A stretch of DNA of 60,313 nucleotides from an uncultured Alphaproteobacteria bacterium (GTDB lineage: Bacteria > Pseudomonadota > Alphaproteobacteria > HIMB59). The position numbers and the translations under genes were made by a program. Within the stretch, counting starts at the first letter, position 1. Every line of letters starts with the position of its first letter. The DNA lies in the NCBI GenBank assembly GCA_902527545.1, contig CABZPR010000007.1, forward strand, positions 1-60,313, read 5' to 3'. Under the pieces are notes generated by a model that was not told the DNA's origin, ran no database searches, and saw only the letters and a program-made list of their open reading frames with translations. Below are positions 17,566 to 26,124 of the stretch, one piece after another.

Positions 17566-17753
17566 ATGAAAACCCTCTTAGCCAAGTTTTTAACGGTAAA
17601 ATCACAGCTTGGTATGATGGAATTGCCAGAGCAAAAAAATGCACTGATAAAAATTTTTCTGAATTATTATCTAACTTGGGATACTCATGTGACTCTTTGG
17701 GGGATAAAGATAATCAGGTTATAAAACCTACTTTTATCCAATATAAAGATTGA
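17566..17753 (+). pseudogene. Remnant of a small secreted-protein gene, frame broken
   Basis: It opens with ATGAAAACCCTCTTAGCC, identical over 18 bases to the start of the secreted-protein gene at 15105, but then departs. The sensible downstream reading lies in another frame from 17586 (VFNGKITAWYDGIARAKKC, then ELLSNLGYSCDSLGDKD, TGA at 17751-17753). It looks like a signal-peptide start joined out of frame to the 3' end of a different exported protein. The alternative ATG frame encodes only 52 low-confidence codons. Confidence 0.45.
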
Positions 17754-17794
17754 TAAAACTAGCAAGAACTATGGAGTAGGTTTATATTAGCAAG

Positions 17795-18031
17795 ATGACA
17801 ACTTTATCTAGCTCTATTTTTTACATACTAACAGGATGGACTTGTGCAATAAATATATACAAATTTTTTTACCAAAAAAAATTAAAGGACTCTCAAAAAC
17901 AACACGGGCAAAATGTAGCTCAGCTTAATGAAATGAAATCACATTTTAAAAAGGCAGATAAACTAGGTAAGATTTTTTTAACACTTTGGTGTTTATCTGC
18001 AGTATGGTTTTTCTATAATTTAAATGCGTAA
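17795..18031 (+). CDS. Unrecognised small membrane protein
   Basis: A 78-aa protein with two predicted membrane segments (residues about 5-22 and 60-76) joined by a Lys/Gln-rich polar stretch (KKLKDSQKQHGQNVAQLNE). No family is recognised. It lies 11 bp upstream of the DUF4177-like gene and probably shares its transcript. Confidence 0.5.
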   Translation: MTTLSSSIFYILTGWTCAINIYKFFYQKKLKDSQKQHGQNVAQLNEMKSHFKKADKLGKIFLTLWCLSAVWFFYNLNA

Positions 18032-18042
18032 GTTATAAAGAA

Positions 18043-18258
18043 ATGATTAACCCAACTTTCGATAAAAAAGAACATTCAAAGTGGGAGTATAGAATTTACA
18101 CTCAATATTTAGATGATGAAGAATTAAAGTCGGAAAATGACTGGCTTAATAAAGGTGGAAAAGAAGGTTGGGAGTTGGTCAATGTAATTAAGGATAAATC
18201 TGATATCCCCTCAAAACACAAAATGATTTATTATTTTAAGAGAGAAAAAATATCTTAA
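18043..18258 (+). CDS. DUF4177-like small protein
   Basis: A 71-aa protein with the pattern WEYRIYTQYLD...NDWLNKGGKEGWELVNVI...IYYFKRE. This matches the small DUF4177 fold, in which a WEY start, an LN..G..GWELV core and a final YYF(K/R)R strand are typical. The function of the family is unknown. It sits between a small membrane protein and a 26-codon membrane ORF, in front of the thioesterase operon. Confidence 0.65.
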   Translation: MINPTFDKKEHSKWEYRIYTQYLDDEELKSENDWLNKGGKEGWELVNVIKDKSDIPSKHKMIYYFKREKIS

Positions 18259-18285
18259 GTATTTCTATAATAGGTATTTAATTTA

Positions 18286-18366
18286 ATGAATGAATATAAA
18301 TATTTAATATTTGGAATAGTTATAATTATTATAACTTATATATTGTATTTAGGTCTGACTACTTAA
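18286..18366 (+). CDS. 26-aa membrane peptide ORF coupled to the thioesterase gene
   Basis: ATG at 18286 opens 26 codons that encode one membrane helix (IFGIVIIIITYILYLGL) with a short NEYKY head. The TAA at 18364-18366 shares its last base with the ATG of the thioesterase gene (TAATG). The overlap and hydrophobic content suggest either a real micro-protein or a translated leader that couples to the next gene. The AT-rich background makes such ORFs possible by chance. Confidence 0.35.
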   Translation: MNEYKYLIFGIVIIIITYILYLGLTT

Positions 18367-18764
18367 TGTTTCAATACAACTTCAAAATTTATTATGAAGA
18401 CACAGACTCTGGTGGAGTTGTATATTACGCAAATTATTTAAAATTTATTGAAAGAGCCCGTACTGAAATCATCAATGAATTGGGATTTACACTTAATTCT
18501 TTATTGAAAGATCATGATCGACTTTTTTTAGTAAAAAAGATTGAATGTGATTATATTGAGTCATGCAAACTAGAGGATCAATTAACTGTTAAAAGCAATA
18601 TTTTGTCTCTTAAAAATGCATCGTTTGAGCTCGAACAAAATATTTACAAACAAAATAATATTATTTTTAAATCAAAGATTTTGATGGTTTGCGTCAATTC
18701 TCAAGGAACTCCAAGTAAAATACCAGATGATCTTCAAAGATTAATGAAAAACAAAGATGGATAA
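18366..18764 (+). CDS. YbgC-like acyl-CoA thioesterase (hot-dog fold)
   Basis: A 132-aa 4-hydroxybenzoyl-CoA-thioesterase-type protein. The active-site segment YYEDTDSGGVVYYANYLKF (residues 9-27, catalytic Asp near 13) and FIERARTE are typical of YbgC. Such enzymes hydrolyse short- or medium-chain acyl-CoAs. Most YbgC genes lie in tol-pal operons. Here the gene overlaps acetoacetyl-CoA synthetase by 8 bp instead, which suggests a role in acyl-CoA balance of that pathway. Confidence 0.85.
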   Translation: MFQYNFKIYYEDTDSGGVVYYANYLKFIERARTEIINELGFTLNSLLKDHDRLFLVKKIECDYIESCKLEDQLTVKSNILSLKNASFELEQNIYKQNNIIFKSKILMVCVNSQGTPSKIPDDLQRLMKNKDG

Positions 18765-20673
18765 GTTATTTGAGCCAAGTAGAAAATTTATTAAATCTAC
18801 AAATCTTTATAAATTTCAGACCTATCTAGAACAAAAATTTTCTAAAAAATTTTTAAATTATAACAAGCTTTGGTTATGGACCAATAAGAACCCTGGTGAG
18901 TTTTGGGAGTCTATAGTTGAGTATTTTAATATCGAGCTTGAGAGGAAAAAATTTTTTAAAGCTTATAAAAAAAAATCTTTTTGGAATTCAATTTTTTTTG
19001 ATAACAGTAATCTTAATTATTATGATTTAATTTCTAAAAATAATTCATCAGATTTAGCCATTGAATTTATTGGAGAAAACAAATTCAGTGAAAAAATTAT
19101 TTATAGTGATTTAAATAAAAGAATTAATGCATTAAGCAATTTTTTTAGAGATAAAGGCATTAAAAAAGGTGATGTAATTGTTGGATATCTGCCAAATATA
19201 CCTGATACAGTAATAAGCTTCCTTTCTGCAGCAAAAATTGGTGCTGTTTGGTCTTCTTGCTCTGCTGACTTTGGAACACAAGCAGTGATTGACAGATTTT
19301 CCCAGCTTAAGCCTAAGCTTTTAATTGTTGCTGACTATTATTTTTATAACGGCAAGAAATTTCAATATTCAAAAAACTTAAGAACATTAAAAGTAAATTT
19401 AAATAATCCACTAATTTTAAAAACTAGTTATCCTTCAAAAAACAACACTTCTGAATTAAAAAAAATTTACAATCAAAAAAAATATTCAAAACTAAATAAA
19501 AATATATCATTGAGTTTTAATCATCCGCTATATGTTTTATTTTCTAGTGGAACGACAGGGCTCCCCAAGTGTATTACGCACGGCCACGGAGGCTCACTCC
19601 TTCAACATTTAAAAGAACTAGCATTACACACAAATGTTAAATCTGAAGATAAAATGCTTTTCTTAACTACTTGCGGGTGGATGATGTGGAACTGGACAGT
19701 TTCAAACTTACTACTAGGTTCCTCAATCGTTCTTTATGATGGCTCCCCATTTTATCCAAATATAAATCGAGTTATCAATATTACAAAAGATACTAATTCA
19801 ACAATGCTAGGTGCGGGAGCAAAAGTTTATGAAACTATCCAGAATAATTATAAATCAAATAAAAAAGATATTTTAAAAAAAATTAATTGTTTTATATCAA
19901 CTGGCTCTCCTTTAAGCCCAGAAACTTTTAAGTTTATTAATGAAAGTTTAAATTCAAAATCTTTTATATACTCGGTGAGTGGCGGTACAGACATAGTTTC
20001 GTGTTTTATGTTAGGAATACCAACTTTACCTGTCTATTCAGGTGAAATTCAAGGACCGGGTTTGGGCATGGATATTGATGTTTTCAATGATCATGGCAAG
20101 CCAACCAAAAAGACAGGAGAGCTAGTTTGCAAGACCCCTTTCCCCTCTAAGCCTATCTACTTTTGGAATGACAGATTGCAAGATAAGTATAAATCCGCAT
20201 ATTTTAAAAAATTTCCAAACATATGGTCTCATGGAGATTATGTGAAAAAAACCAAAAATGGAGGTTATGTAATCTTTGGAAGATCAGATGCTACTTTAAA
20301 TCCAGGTGGTGTCAGAATAGGAACAGGTGAAATATACAGTTGCTTACAAAAATTTCATTGGATCGAGGACTGTTTGGCAACAGGTTATTTGACTAAAAAT
20401 GATGAAAAAATTGTCCTTTTTTTGAAATTGTTAAACACAAAAATTAATGTTGATTTTAATACAATATTGAAAAAACACCTCAAGACATCGCTTAGTCCAA
20501 GGCATGTTCCTTGGAAAATATTTATAGTTAAAGACATTCCAAGAACAAAAAGTGGTAAAAACTCTGAAATACTTGTCAAAAAAATTATCAATAATGATAA
20601 AGTGCAGAACTTGGGATCGTTGGCAAATCCTGAGTCAATAATTGAATACAGAAGGATAAATATTAATGAGTGA
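18757..20673 (+). CDS. Acetoacetyl-CoA synthetase
   Basis: A 638-aa ANL-superfamily ligase that activates acetoacetate (or a close 3-oxo acid) with ATP and CoA. It has the P-loop LFSSGTTGLPKCITHGHGGS, the AACS-typical TTCGWMMWNWTVSNLLLGSS, SVSGGTDIVSCFMLG, the A8 hinge GRSDATLNPGGVRIGTGE, and the A10 lysine K601 (PRTKSGKNSE). Length and the LWLWTNKNPGEFWESIVEYF start agree with AacS rather than acetyl-CoA synthetase. It overlaps the thioesterase (8 bp) and the thiolase (8 bp), forming an acetoacetate-to-acetyl-CoA module. Confidence 0.9.
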   Translation: MDKLFEPSRKFIKSTNLYKFQTYLEQKFSKKFLNYNKLWLWTNKNPGEFWESIVEYFNIELERKKFFKAYKKKSFWNSIFFDNSNLNYYDLISKNNSSDLAIEFIGENKFSEKIIYSDLNKRINALSNFFRDKGIKKGDVIVGYLPNIPDTVISFLSAAKIGAVWSSCSADFGTQAVIDRFSQLKPKLLIVADYYFYNGKKFQYSKNLRTLKVNLNNPLILKTSYPSKNNTSELKKIYNQKKYSKLNKNISLSFNHPLYVLFSSGTTGLPKCITHGHGGSLLQHLKELALHTNVKSEDKMLFLTTCGWMMWNWTVSNLLLGSSIVLYDGSPFYPNINRVINITKDTNSTMLGAGAKVYETIQNNYKSNKKDILKKINCFISTGSPLSPETFKFINESLNSKSFIYSVSGGTDIVSCFMLGIPTLPVYSGEIQGPGLGMDIDVFNDHGKPTKKTGELVCKTPFPSKPIYFWNDRLQDKYKSAYFKKFPNIWSHGDYVKKTKNGGYVIFGRSDATLNPGGVRIGTGEIYSCLQKFHWIEDCLATGYLTKNDEKIVLFLKLLNTKINVDFNTILKKHLKTSLSPRHVPWKIFIVKDIPRTKSGKNSEILVKKIINNDKVQNLGSLANPESIIEYRRININE

Positions 20674-21817
20674 TGTTTTTATAATCGATGCAGTTAGAAC
20701 ACCAATAGGAGCTTATCTAGGTAATTACAAAAAAACTGAATCAGTAGAATTAGGAACCTCTTGTCTCAAAGAATTATTTGATAGAAATAAAACAATCAAT
20801 ACTAAAGAAGTTGAAGGATTAATTTTAGGACAAGTATTAACTAGTGGACTAGGAATGAATACAGCAAGGCAAGTTGCACTAGGTTCCGGAATGCAACAGA
20901 CATCCTTTGCTTATGTAGTAAATCAAGTTTGTGGAAGTGGTATGAGAGCTACAATAGATGGTTCATCTAAAATTTATTCCGGCGAGTCAAATTTATTAAT
21001 TGTTGGTGGTCAAGAAAGTATGTCCAGGGCACGCCACGCGTATCTGAGTAGAACTGGAGAAAAAAAATTAGGAAACAATATCTTTATAGACACTTTAGTT
21101 AACGATGGCCTAACAGATGCTTTTTCAAAAGAACATATGGGCATAACAGCTGAAAACGTTTCAAGAAAATATAATGTTACAAGACAAGACCAAGATCAAT
21201 TTGCTTATCAGTCTTATCTCAAAACTTATAAGGCAATTAAAAATAATTACTTCAAAAACGAATTGACAAAAACATCTCTTAAAGATGAAATTCGAAAAGA
21301 CACGACCTTGCCAAAATTAAGCCAATTAAAAGCTGTTTTTAAAAAATCTGGAACAGTTACTGCTGGAAATGCCTCTTCATTAAATGATGGAGCTAGTTTT
21401 TTGGCTCTAGCTTCAGAAAAATATGTAACTTCTAACAAAATTAAACCAATAGCAAAAGTACTATCTTGGGCGTCCTCAGCGGGCAATCCCGATTATATGG
21501 GTGTTACTCCAATTACAGCTATAAAGAAATTAATGAAGAAAATGAGTGTAAATATTAACTATTTTAATTTGGTTGAGGTCAATGAGGCGTTTGCTGCAAC
21601 TTCAGTTGCTGTCCAAAGATCTTTAAAGATTGATCCAAGTAAATTAAATATTGCTGGGGGCGCTATTGCATTAGGACACCCCATTGGCTGTTCAGGTGCA
21701 AGAATTATTACAACCTTGTCTCATCAACTTAGAAGAACAAAACAAAAGTTTGGTGTTGCAAGTATGTGTATCGGTGGTGGTCAAGGTCTAGCAATTGCTA
21801 TTGAAAATTTAAAATAA
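20666..21817 (+). CDS. Acetyl-CoA acetyltransferase (thiolase)
   Basis: A 383-aa thiolase that interconverts acetoacetyl-CoA and two acetyl-CoA. Catalytic residues are Cys89 (NQVCGSGMRA), a His in GGAIALGHPIGCSGARI and the second Cys in MCIGGGQGLA. Length and motifs are of the biosynthetic/degradative acetoacetyl type (PhaA/AtoB). The start overlaps the end of the acetoacetyl-CoA synthetase gene by 8 bp, so the pair would take acetoacetate to acetyl-CoA. Confidence 0.93.
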   Translation: MSDVFIIDAVRTPIGAYLGNYKKTESVELGTSCLKELFDRNKTINTKEVEGLILGQVLTSGLGMNTARQVALGSGMQQTSFAYVVNQVCGSGMRATIDGSSKIYSGESNLLIVGGQESMSRARHAYLSRTGEKKLGNNIFIDTLVNDGLTDAFSKEHMGITAENVSRKYNVTRQDQDQFAYQSYLKTYKAIKNNYFKNELTKTSLKDEIRKDTTLPKLSQLKAVFKKSGTVTAGNASSLNDGASFLALASEKYVTSNKIKPIAKVLSWASSAGNPDYMGVTPITAIKKLMKKMSVNINYFNLVEVNEAFAATSVAVQRSLKIDPSKLNIAGGAIALGHPIGCSGARIITTLSHQLRRTKQKFGVASMCIGGGQGLAIAIENLK

Positions 21818-21826
21818 AAAATCTAA

Positions 21827-22717
21827 GTGAGTGTTTCTCTTAAAGCAGCGATATTTTTATGTTTTGCCTCCTTATTTTGGTCAGGCAATTTTATAGTAGG
21901 AAGATTATCTTCAGTCGAGGATTTAGTATCACCCTTATCGTTATCTTTTTATAGGTGGGTAATAGCTTTAATTATTTTAACTCCCTTTTGTTTAAAAAAT
22001 GCTTTAGTTGACTTACCCCTTTTAAAAAAACAACCAGGAATGGTTTTTTTGATCATTTTAACTGGTCCAACACTTTTTAACACATTAACTTATATTGGTC
22101 TAACAGCGACAACTGTTATTAATTCTTTATTAGTTATTTCGACAACCCCCATGTTGATAATCCTTCTAAACAAATTGATTTATAAAAACCAAACAAACTT
22201 GTTTCAAATGTTAGGTGTCATTTTATCTCTTATTGGTGTTAGCTATGTTATAACAAAAGGTAACTATCAAAATATATTTGATTCAAAATTTTACTCTGGA
22301 GATTTATTCATTCTACTTGCTGTTATATCTTGGGCATTGTATTCAATATTTCTAAAAAAAAATGAAACAGGTGTTTCAGGATTTAGTTTTTTATATTTAT
22401 CATTTGTATTTACAGTAATCTTACTCTTACCTGTTTATTTATATGACGTTATAATCCAAAACAATTTCATAATATTTGACCACAAAACCTTATTAGTAAT
22501 TGGCTATACCGGAACTTTTCCTAGCATCTTGTCATATATTTGTTGGAATACTGGAGTGGCTTTAATTGGCCCAAATAAATCAGGCCCTTTTCTCCACTTA
22601 ATGCCTATTTTTGGCGGGATTCTTGCATATTTAGTCTTTCAAGAAACACTTCAGGGTTATCATTACGCTGGAATTTTATCTGTGATTGTTGGTATAATGA
22701 TAGCTAATAAAAAATAA
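21827..22717 (+). CDS. EamA-family (DMT) transporter
   Basis: A 296-aa inner-membrane protein with about ten helices in two EamA repeats. The first starts ASLFWSGNFIVGRLSS, the second LLAVISWALYSIFLKK, and the protein ends with HLMPIFGGILAYLVF...YAGILSVIVGIMI. Members export or import amino acids and other small metabolites. The substrate is not predictable. GTG start, 9 bp after the thiolase stop, so it is probably in the same operon. Confidence 0.85.
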   Translation: MSVSLKAAIFLCFASLFWSGNFIVGRLSSVEDLVSPLSLSFYRWVIALIILTPFCLKNALVDLPLLKKQPGMVFLIILTGPTLFNTLTYIGLTATTVINSLLVISTTPMLIILLNKLIYKNQTNLFQMLGVILSLIGVSYVITKGNYQNIFDSKFYSGDLFILLAVISWALYSIFLKKNETGVSGFSFLYLSFVFTVILLLPVYLYDVIIQNNFIIFDHKTLLVIGYTGTFPSILSYICWNTGVALIGPNKSGPFLHLMPIFGGILAYLVFQETLQGYHYAGILSVIVGIMIANKK

Positions 22718-22750
22718 TTAATTATTTCTTAATTTAGGAGGGGAATATTT

Positions 22751-23878
22751 ATGGCAAAAAAGAAGTCTAATAATAAGACCATGAAAAGAAGAAATTTCCT
22801 TAAAGGTGCAGGTGCTGCAGCACTGGGTGCCGCAGCAGTTTCTTCATTTCCAGCACCGGCAATATCAGGTGGACACATGGAATGGATTGCATGTTCTGCT
22901 TTTGGTAAAGCAGGAGGTCTTGGTAAAGCAATAGATAGATTTGCAAGTTACGTTAACAATGCTTCTGATAAATTAAAAATTACTGTTTATCATGGTGGCG
23001 AATTAGTACCACCTCTTGAGTCATTGGACGCAGTAAGATCTGGTGCTGCACAAATGGCTTACGGTGCAGGTTACTATTGGACAAACATTAGTATGGCACC
23101 ATCATTTTCTGCAGCTTTACCTTTTGGTTTAACAGCTCAAGAACAAAATGCATGGTGTTACTATGGTGGAGGAATTGAAGCAGCAGATAAAGCTTATAAT
23201 GCTATCGGTGTAAAATTTCTTCCAATGGGTAATACTGGTAACCAGATGGGGGGTTGGTTTAATAAAGAAATTAATTCTCTAGCAGACTTTGAAGGTCTAA
23301 AAATCAGAATGCCTGGTCTTGGTGGAGAGGTATTAAAATCTTTTGGCGCTAATACAGTTCTTTTGGCTGGAGCGGATGTGCTTCCATCACTTGCATCAGG
23401 TGCGATTGATGCAACAGAATGGATTGGTCCTGCTGCTGACTTAGGTAAAGGATTACACCAAGCAGCTAAGTATTACTATAACCCAGGATGGCATGAGCCA
23501 GCAACTATCTTAGATTGTTCAATAGATATGTTTGAGTGGGAAAAACTTGATGACGCAACTAAAGAGCTAGTCACAATTGCAACTAAGGCAGTTAACATGG
23601 AAGTTCTATCTATGTTCCAAGCTGCAAACGATAGTTCGTATCAAAAACTTATTAATGAGCATGGTGTTCAAATGAGACAATTGCCAGATCCAGTTATGAA
23701 TGCATTGGGTCAAAGAGCAGGAGAGGTTTGTAGCTCAATAGCAGCGGAAGACCCTGTTTCTCAGGCTCTTTTCTCACATATTGTTGAATTTAGATCATCA
23801 ATTCTGAGATGGACAAATACATCTGAAAAAGAGTACATGAGAGTAAGAAGTCTCCCATTTACTTATCCATCAGCATAA
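22751..23878 (+). CDS. TRAP transporter solute-binding protein, TakP-like
   Basis: A 375-aa periplasmic DctP-type receptor with a twin-arginine signal (RR at 13-14, KRRNFLKGAGAAALGAAAVS) and a strong AGGAGGGG ribosome site. The motifs LKIRMPGLGGEVLKSFGAN, SGAIDATEWIGP and YYYNPGWHEPA are those of the TakP group, which binds 2-oxo acids such as pyruvate. Ligand identity here is inferred. It is followed by an 11-bp-stem terminator. The membrane subunits lie convergently at 23928-25828, so the transporter is split over two transcripts. Confidence 0.9.
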   Translation: MAKKKSNNKTMKRRNFLKGAGAAALGAAAVSSFPAPAISGGHMEWIACSAFGKAGGLGKAIDRFASYVNNASDKLKITVYHGGELVPPLESLDAVRSGAAQMAYGAGYYWTNISMAPSFSAALPFGLTAQEQNAWCYYGGGIEAADKAYNAIGVKFLPMGNTGNQMGGWFNKEINSLADFEGLKIRMPGLGGEVLKSFGANTVLLAGADVLPSLASGAIDATEWIGPAADLGKGLHQAAKYYYNPGWHEPATILDCSIDMFEWEKLDDATKELVTIATKAVNMEVLSMFQAANDSSYQKLINEHGVQMRQLPDPVMNALGQRAGEVCSSIAAEDPVSQALFSHIVEFRSSILRWTNTSEKEYMRVRSLPFTYPSA

Positions 23879-23891
23879 ATATAAAATTAAA

Positions 23892-23920
23892 ATCATCCCC
23901 GATACCTATTCGGGGATGAT
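23892..23920. terminator. Strong bidirectional hairpin between dctP-like and dctM-like genes
   Basis: ATCATCCCCGA (23892-23902) pairs perfectly with TCGGGGATGAT (23910-23920) around a 7-base loop. It is 13 bp after the binding-protein stop and 7 bp before the end of the convergent DctM gene. Flanking T-runs are weak, so it may stabilise mRNA 3' ends as well as terminate. Confidence 0.75.
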
Positions 23921-23927
23921 CTATCTA

Positions 23928-25304
23928 TCAGAACATTTTATTTGGCAACCAGGTTGCTATTTCAGGATAAAAACCAACAATTAATATAGCTAATACCTGA
24001 ATTCCTATGAAGGGAATTACGCCTCTGTACATGTTTCTAGTTTTAATACTACTTGGTGCCACTCCTCTTAAAAAAAACAAAGAAAATCCAAATGGAGGCG
24101 TTAAAAAACTAGTCTGTAAATTCAGTGAAATAAGAATACCTAACCATAAGGGGTCTGCCCCGTTTGCTATTAATATTGGACCAACTAATGGAACGATGAC
24201 AAAAATTATTTCGATATAGTCTAGAAAAAAACCTAAAAGAAAAATTACTACCATCACTAAAATAAGCGCTGCGTAAAGTCCACCAGGTAGAGTTCCAAGA
24301 AAATGCTCTATCATTTCATCACCACCAAAACCACGAAATACAAGAGAGAACATTGAGGCACCAATTAAAATTACAAATACAAATGAACTAAGTTTCACAG
24401 TTCCTAAAGCTGTCTCTTTAATATTCTTGAAATTTAATTCACCCTTTAACAGTGCAATTACCGCAGCTCCAACAGCCCCAACTGAAGCAGACTCTGTGGG
24501 GGTAGCTATTCCAAATAAAATTGATCCTAATACTAGCACTATAAGAGTTATGGGAGGCACAACCGATTTAGCAGCTTCGATATATATCTCAGTTCTTGAC
24601 TTGGTAGTCTCAACAGGTGGACAACTTAATGGGTTTATTCTAGCGTAAATGAAAATAAAAATTATAAATAAAACCACTAACATCAATCCAGGTAGAATAG
24701 CACCTGCAAATAAATCAATTGCTGTAACCGGATCTGGAGCTAAATTACCAACTAACATCGCTGCTTCTTCATTTGCGCCCTGTAAAATTGTTGCCAGTAA
24801 AACTAAAACAATTGAGGGAGGTATTATTTGTCCTAATGTACCAGCGGCACAAATTGTGCCTGTGGCTATTTTCTGATCATAGCCAGCTTTCATCATTGAG
24901 GGCAAAGATAACATTCCCATAGTTACAACTGTTGCACCGACAATGCCTGTTGATGCAGCTAGCAACATACCCACTATTACAACTCCTATTCCAAGACCTC
25001 CTTTTGTAGTTCCAAAAAGTTCACCAATTGAGTGTAATAGTCCGGCTGCAATTTTTGTTTTTTCTAACATTATTCCCATAAAAATGAATAGGGGCACAGC
25101 CACAAGGGGCTCATTAATCATTGTTCCAAAAATGCGTTGAGGAAAAAATCCTAGCATTCTGAAATTAAATATTTCCAGAGCATCTCCTAAAAATCCAAAC
25201 AGAAGAGCTGTTCCAGCGAGTGTAAAAGCAACGGGAAAACCGAAAAGTAATAACCCCAATGTTGTTACAAACATTACAATTGCTAAAATTTCAGGACTAA
25301 TCAT
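23928..25304 (-). CDS. dctM: TRAP transporter large permease (DctM)
   Basis: A 458-aa protein of about 12 membrane helices, the ion-coupled translocation subunit of a TRAP transporter. Family features are FGFPVAFTLAGTALLFGFLG near the start, ASTGIVGATVVTMGMLSLP, GTICAAGTLGQIIPPSI and ATPTESASVGAVGA. It uses Na+ or H+ gradients to import the ligand delivered by the binding protein. Its start overlaps the DctQ stop by 4 bp. It converges on the TakP-like binding-protein gene, which presumably works with it. Confidence 0.94.
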   Translation of the reverse strand: MISPEILAIVMFVTTLGLLLFGFPVAFTLAGTALLFGFLGDALEIFNFRMLGFFPQRIFGTMINEPLVAVPLFIFMGIMLEKTKIAAGLLHSIGELFGTTKGGLGIGVVIVGMLLAASTGIVGATVVTMGMLSLPSMMKAGYDQKIATGTICAAGTLGQIIPPSIVLVLLATILQGANEEAAMLVGNLAPDPVTAIDLFAGAILPGLMLVVLFIIFIFIYARINPLSCPPVETTKSRTEIYIEAAKSVVPPITLIVLVLGSILFGIATPTESASVGAVGAAVIALLKGELNFKNIKETALGTVKLSSFVFVILIGASMFSLVFRGFGGDEMIEHFLGTLPGGLYAALILVMVVIFLLGFFLDYIEIIFVIVPLVGPILIANGADPLWLGILISLNLQTSFLTPPFGFSLFFLRGVAPSSIKTRNMYRGVIPFIGIQVLAILIVGFYPEIATWLPNKMF

Positions 25305-25828
25305 GACTTATTATCAGACAAATGATAGTTTGAAAGTGTTAGTATTGATTTAATTACATTAGAGACTAATTGAAGAAATAAAACTAAACAAAACCATAGT
25401 ATTGCACTTTTTAAAATATATAAAGCAGGCATACCGCCCGCTTCTCTAGAAACCTCCCCCATTAAAAAAGATCTATATACAAAGGGATAGCTGTAATTCC
25501 AAATAATATATAAAAAAGGTAAAAGTAAAAAAATATTTCCAAATAGATCAACAGTGGCTTTATATTTTTTTGATGCCTCTCGGTAAAAGACGTCTATTCT
25601 GACATGTTCATTAGCTAAATAAGTAAAACCAGCACCCAACATAAAAACAAAACTATGAAGCCAAACATAAACTTCTTGCATCCATATAAATCCAATATTG
25701 AACCCATATCTTAAGACGACAACAGTGAATACAACTATGACCATAGAGAAAACAAAAAAAGCACATAGATATCCTATGATTGTATTAAATCGATCAATAA
25801 ATTTGGATAATTGTGCCAAAGCAGACAT
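25301..25828 (-). CDS. dctQ: TRAP transporter small permease (DctQ)
   Basis: A 175-aa protein with four predicted membrane helices. Typical DctQ features are RYGFNIGFIWMQEVYVWLHSFVF, LGAGFTYLANEHVRIDVFYR and REAGGMPALYILKSAI. It completes the transporter with the downstream DctM gene (4-bp overlap). ATG start at 25828. Its promoter must lie in the shared 296-bp region with sdhC. Confidence 0.92.
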   Translation of the reverse strand: MSALAQLSKFIDRFNTIIGYLCAFFVFSMVIVVFTVVVLRYGFNIGFIWMQEVYVWLHSFVFMLGAGFTYLANEHVRIDVFYREASKKYKATVDLFGNIFLLLPFLYIIWNYSYPFVYRSFLMGEVSREAGGMPALYILKSAILWFCLVLFLQLVSNVIKSILTLSNYHLSDNKS

Positions 25829-25879
25829 AGCAGCAGATTATATATAGACAATAAACATATTAAAGAGAGTATATTGATA

Positions 25880-25961
25880 GGTCGTGGTGCCAACTTTATA
25901 TTAATAAAGCTTTCTCATGCGGGGTGAGATTCGGCACATTTAAACAAAAATGTTCACGACC
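25880..25961 (+). ncRNA. Candidate structured RNA upstream of sdhC
   Basis: A 7-bp outer stem GGTCGTG/CACGACC (25880-25886, 25955-25961) encloses a 5-bp stem GTGCC/GGCAC (25887-25891, 25933-25937). That stem holds two hairpins: CTTTAT/ATAAAG (25894-25909) and TCTCA/TGAGA with loop TGCGGGG (25913-25929). A weak ATTT/AAAT hairpin fills the remaining gap. This nested three-way layout is GC-rich in an AT-rich spacer. The strand is uncertain; + is chosen because sdhC follows. I match it to no known riboswitch class. Confidence 0.5.
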
Positions 25962-26052
25962 TGATTGAATTTTAATTGAATATAGGGCATTTTCAGAACC
26001 TTAATTTTAATGAATGGGCAATTTGATTAACAATTTTTCCACAGCCTTATTT

Positions 26053-26071
26053 ATTCATGTTACGCATGAAT
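26053..26071 (+). other. Hairpin between the structured element and sdhC
   Basis: ATTCATG (26053-26059) pairs with CATGAAT (26065-26071) around TTACG. A T-run (TTTTTT at about 26086) follows 14 bp later. That is too far for a classic terminator, but it could be part of an attenuator together with 25880-25961. Confidence 0.4.
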
Positions 26072-26124
26072 TAATAAAATAATAGTTTTTTACTATAAGA
26101 CATTTTTAAATATATTGCCTCTCT

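Noticed and set aside
23941-25140. Several + strand ORFs inside the DctM gene
   Set aside because: They are antisense shadows of a well-supported membrane protein and have no recognisable domains.
25880-25990. A TPP riboswitch in the sdhC leader, prompted by GGGGTGAGA and GACCTGAT-like segments
   Set aside because: The TPP P4/P5 core (CTGGATAATGCCAG-type) is missing and the pairing is different. The element is kept only as an unclassified structured RNA.
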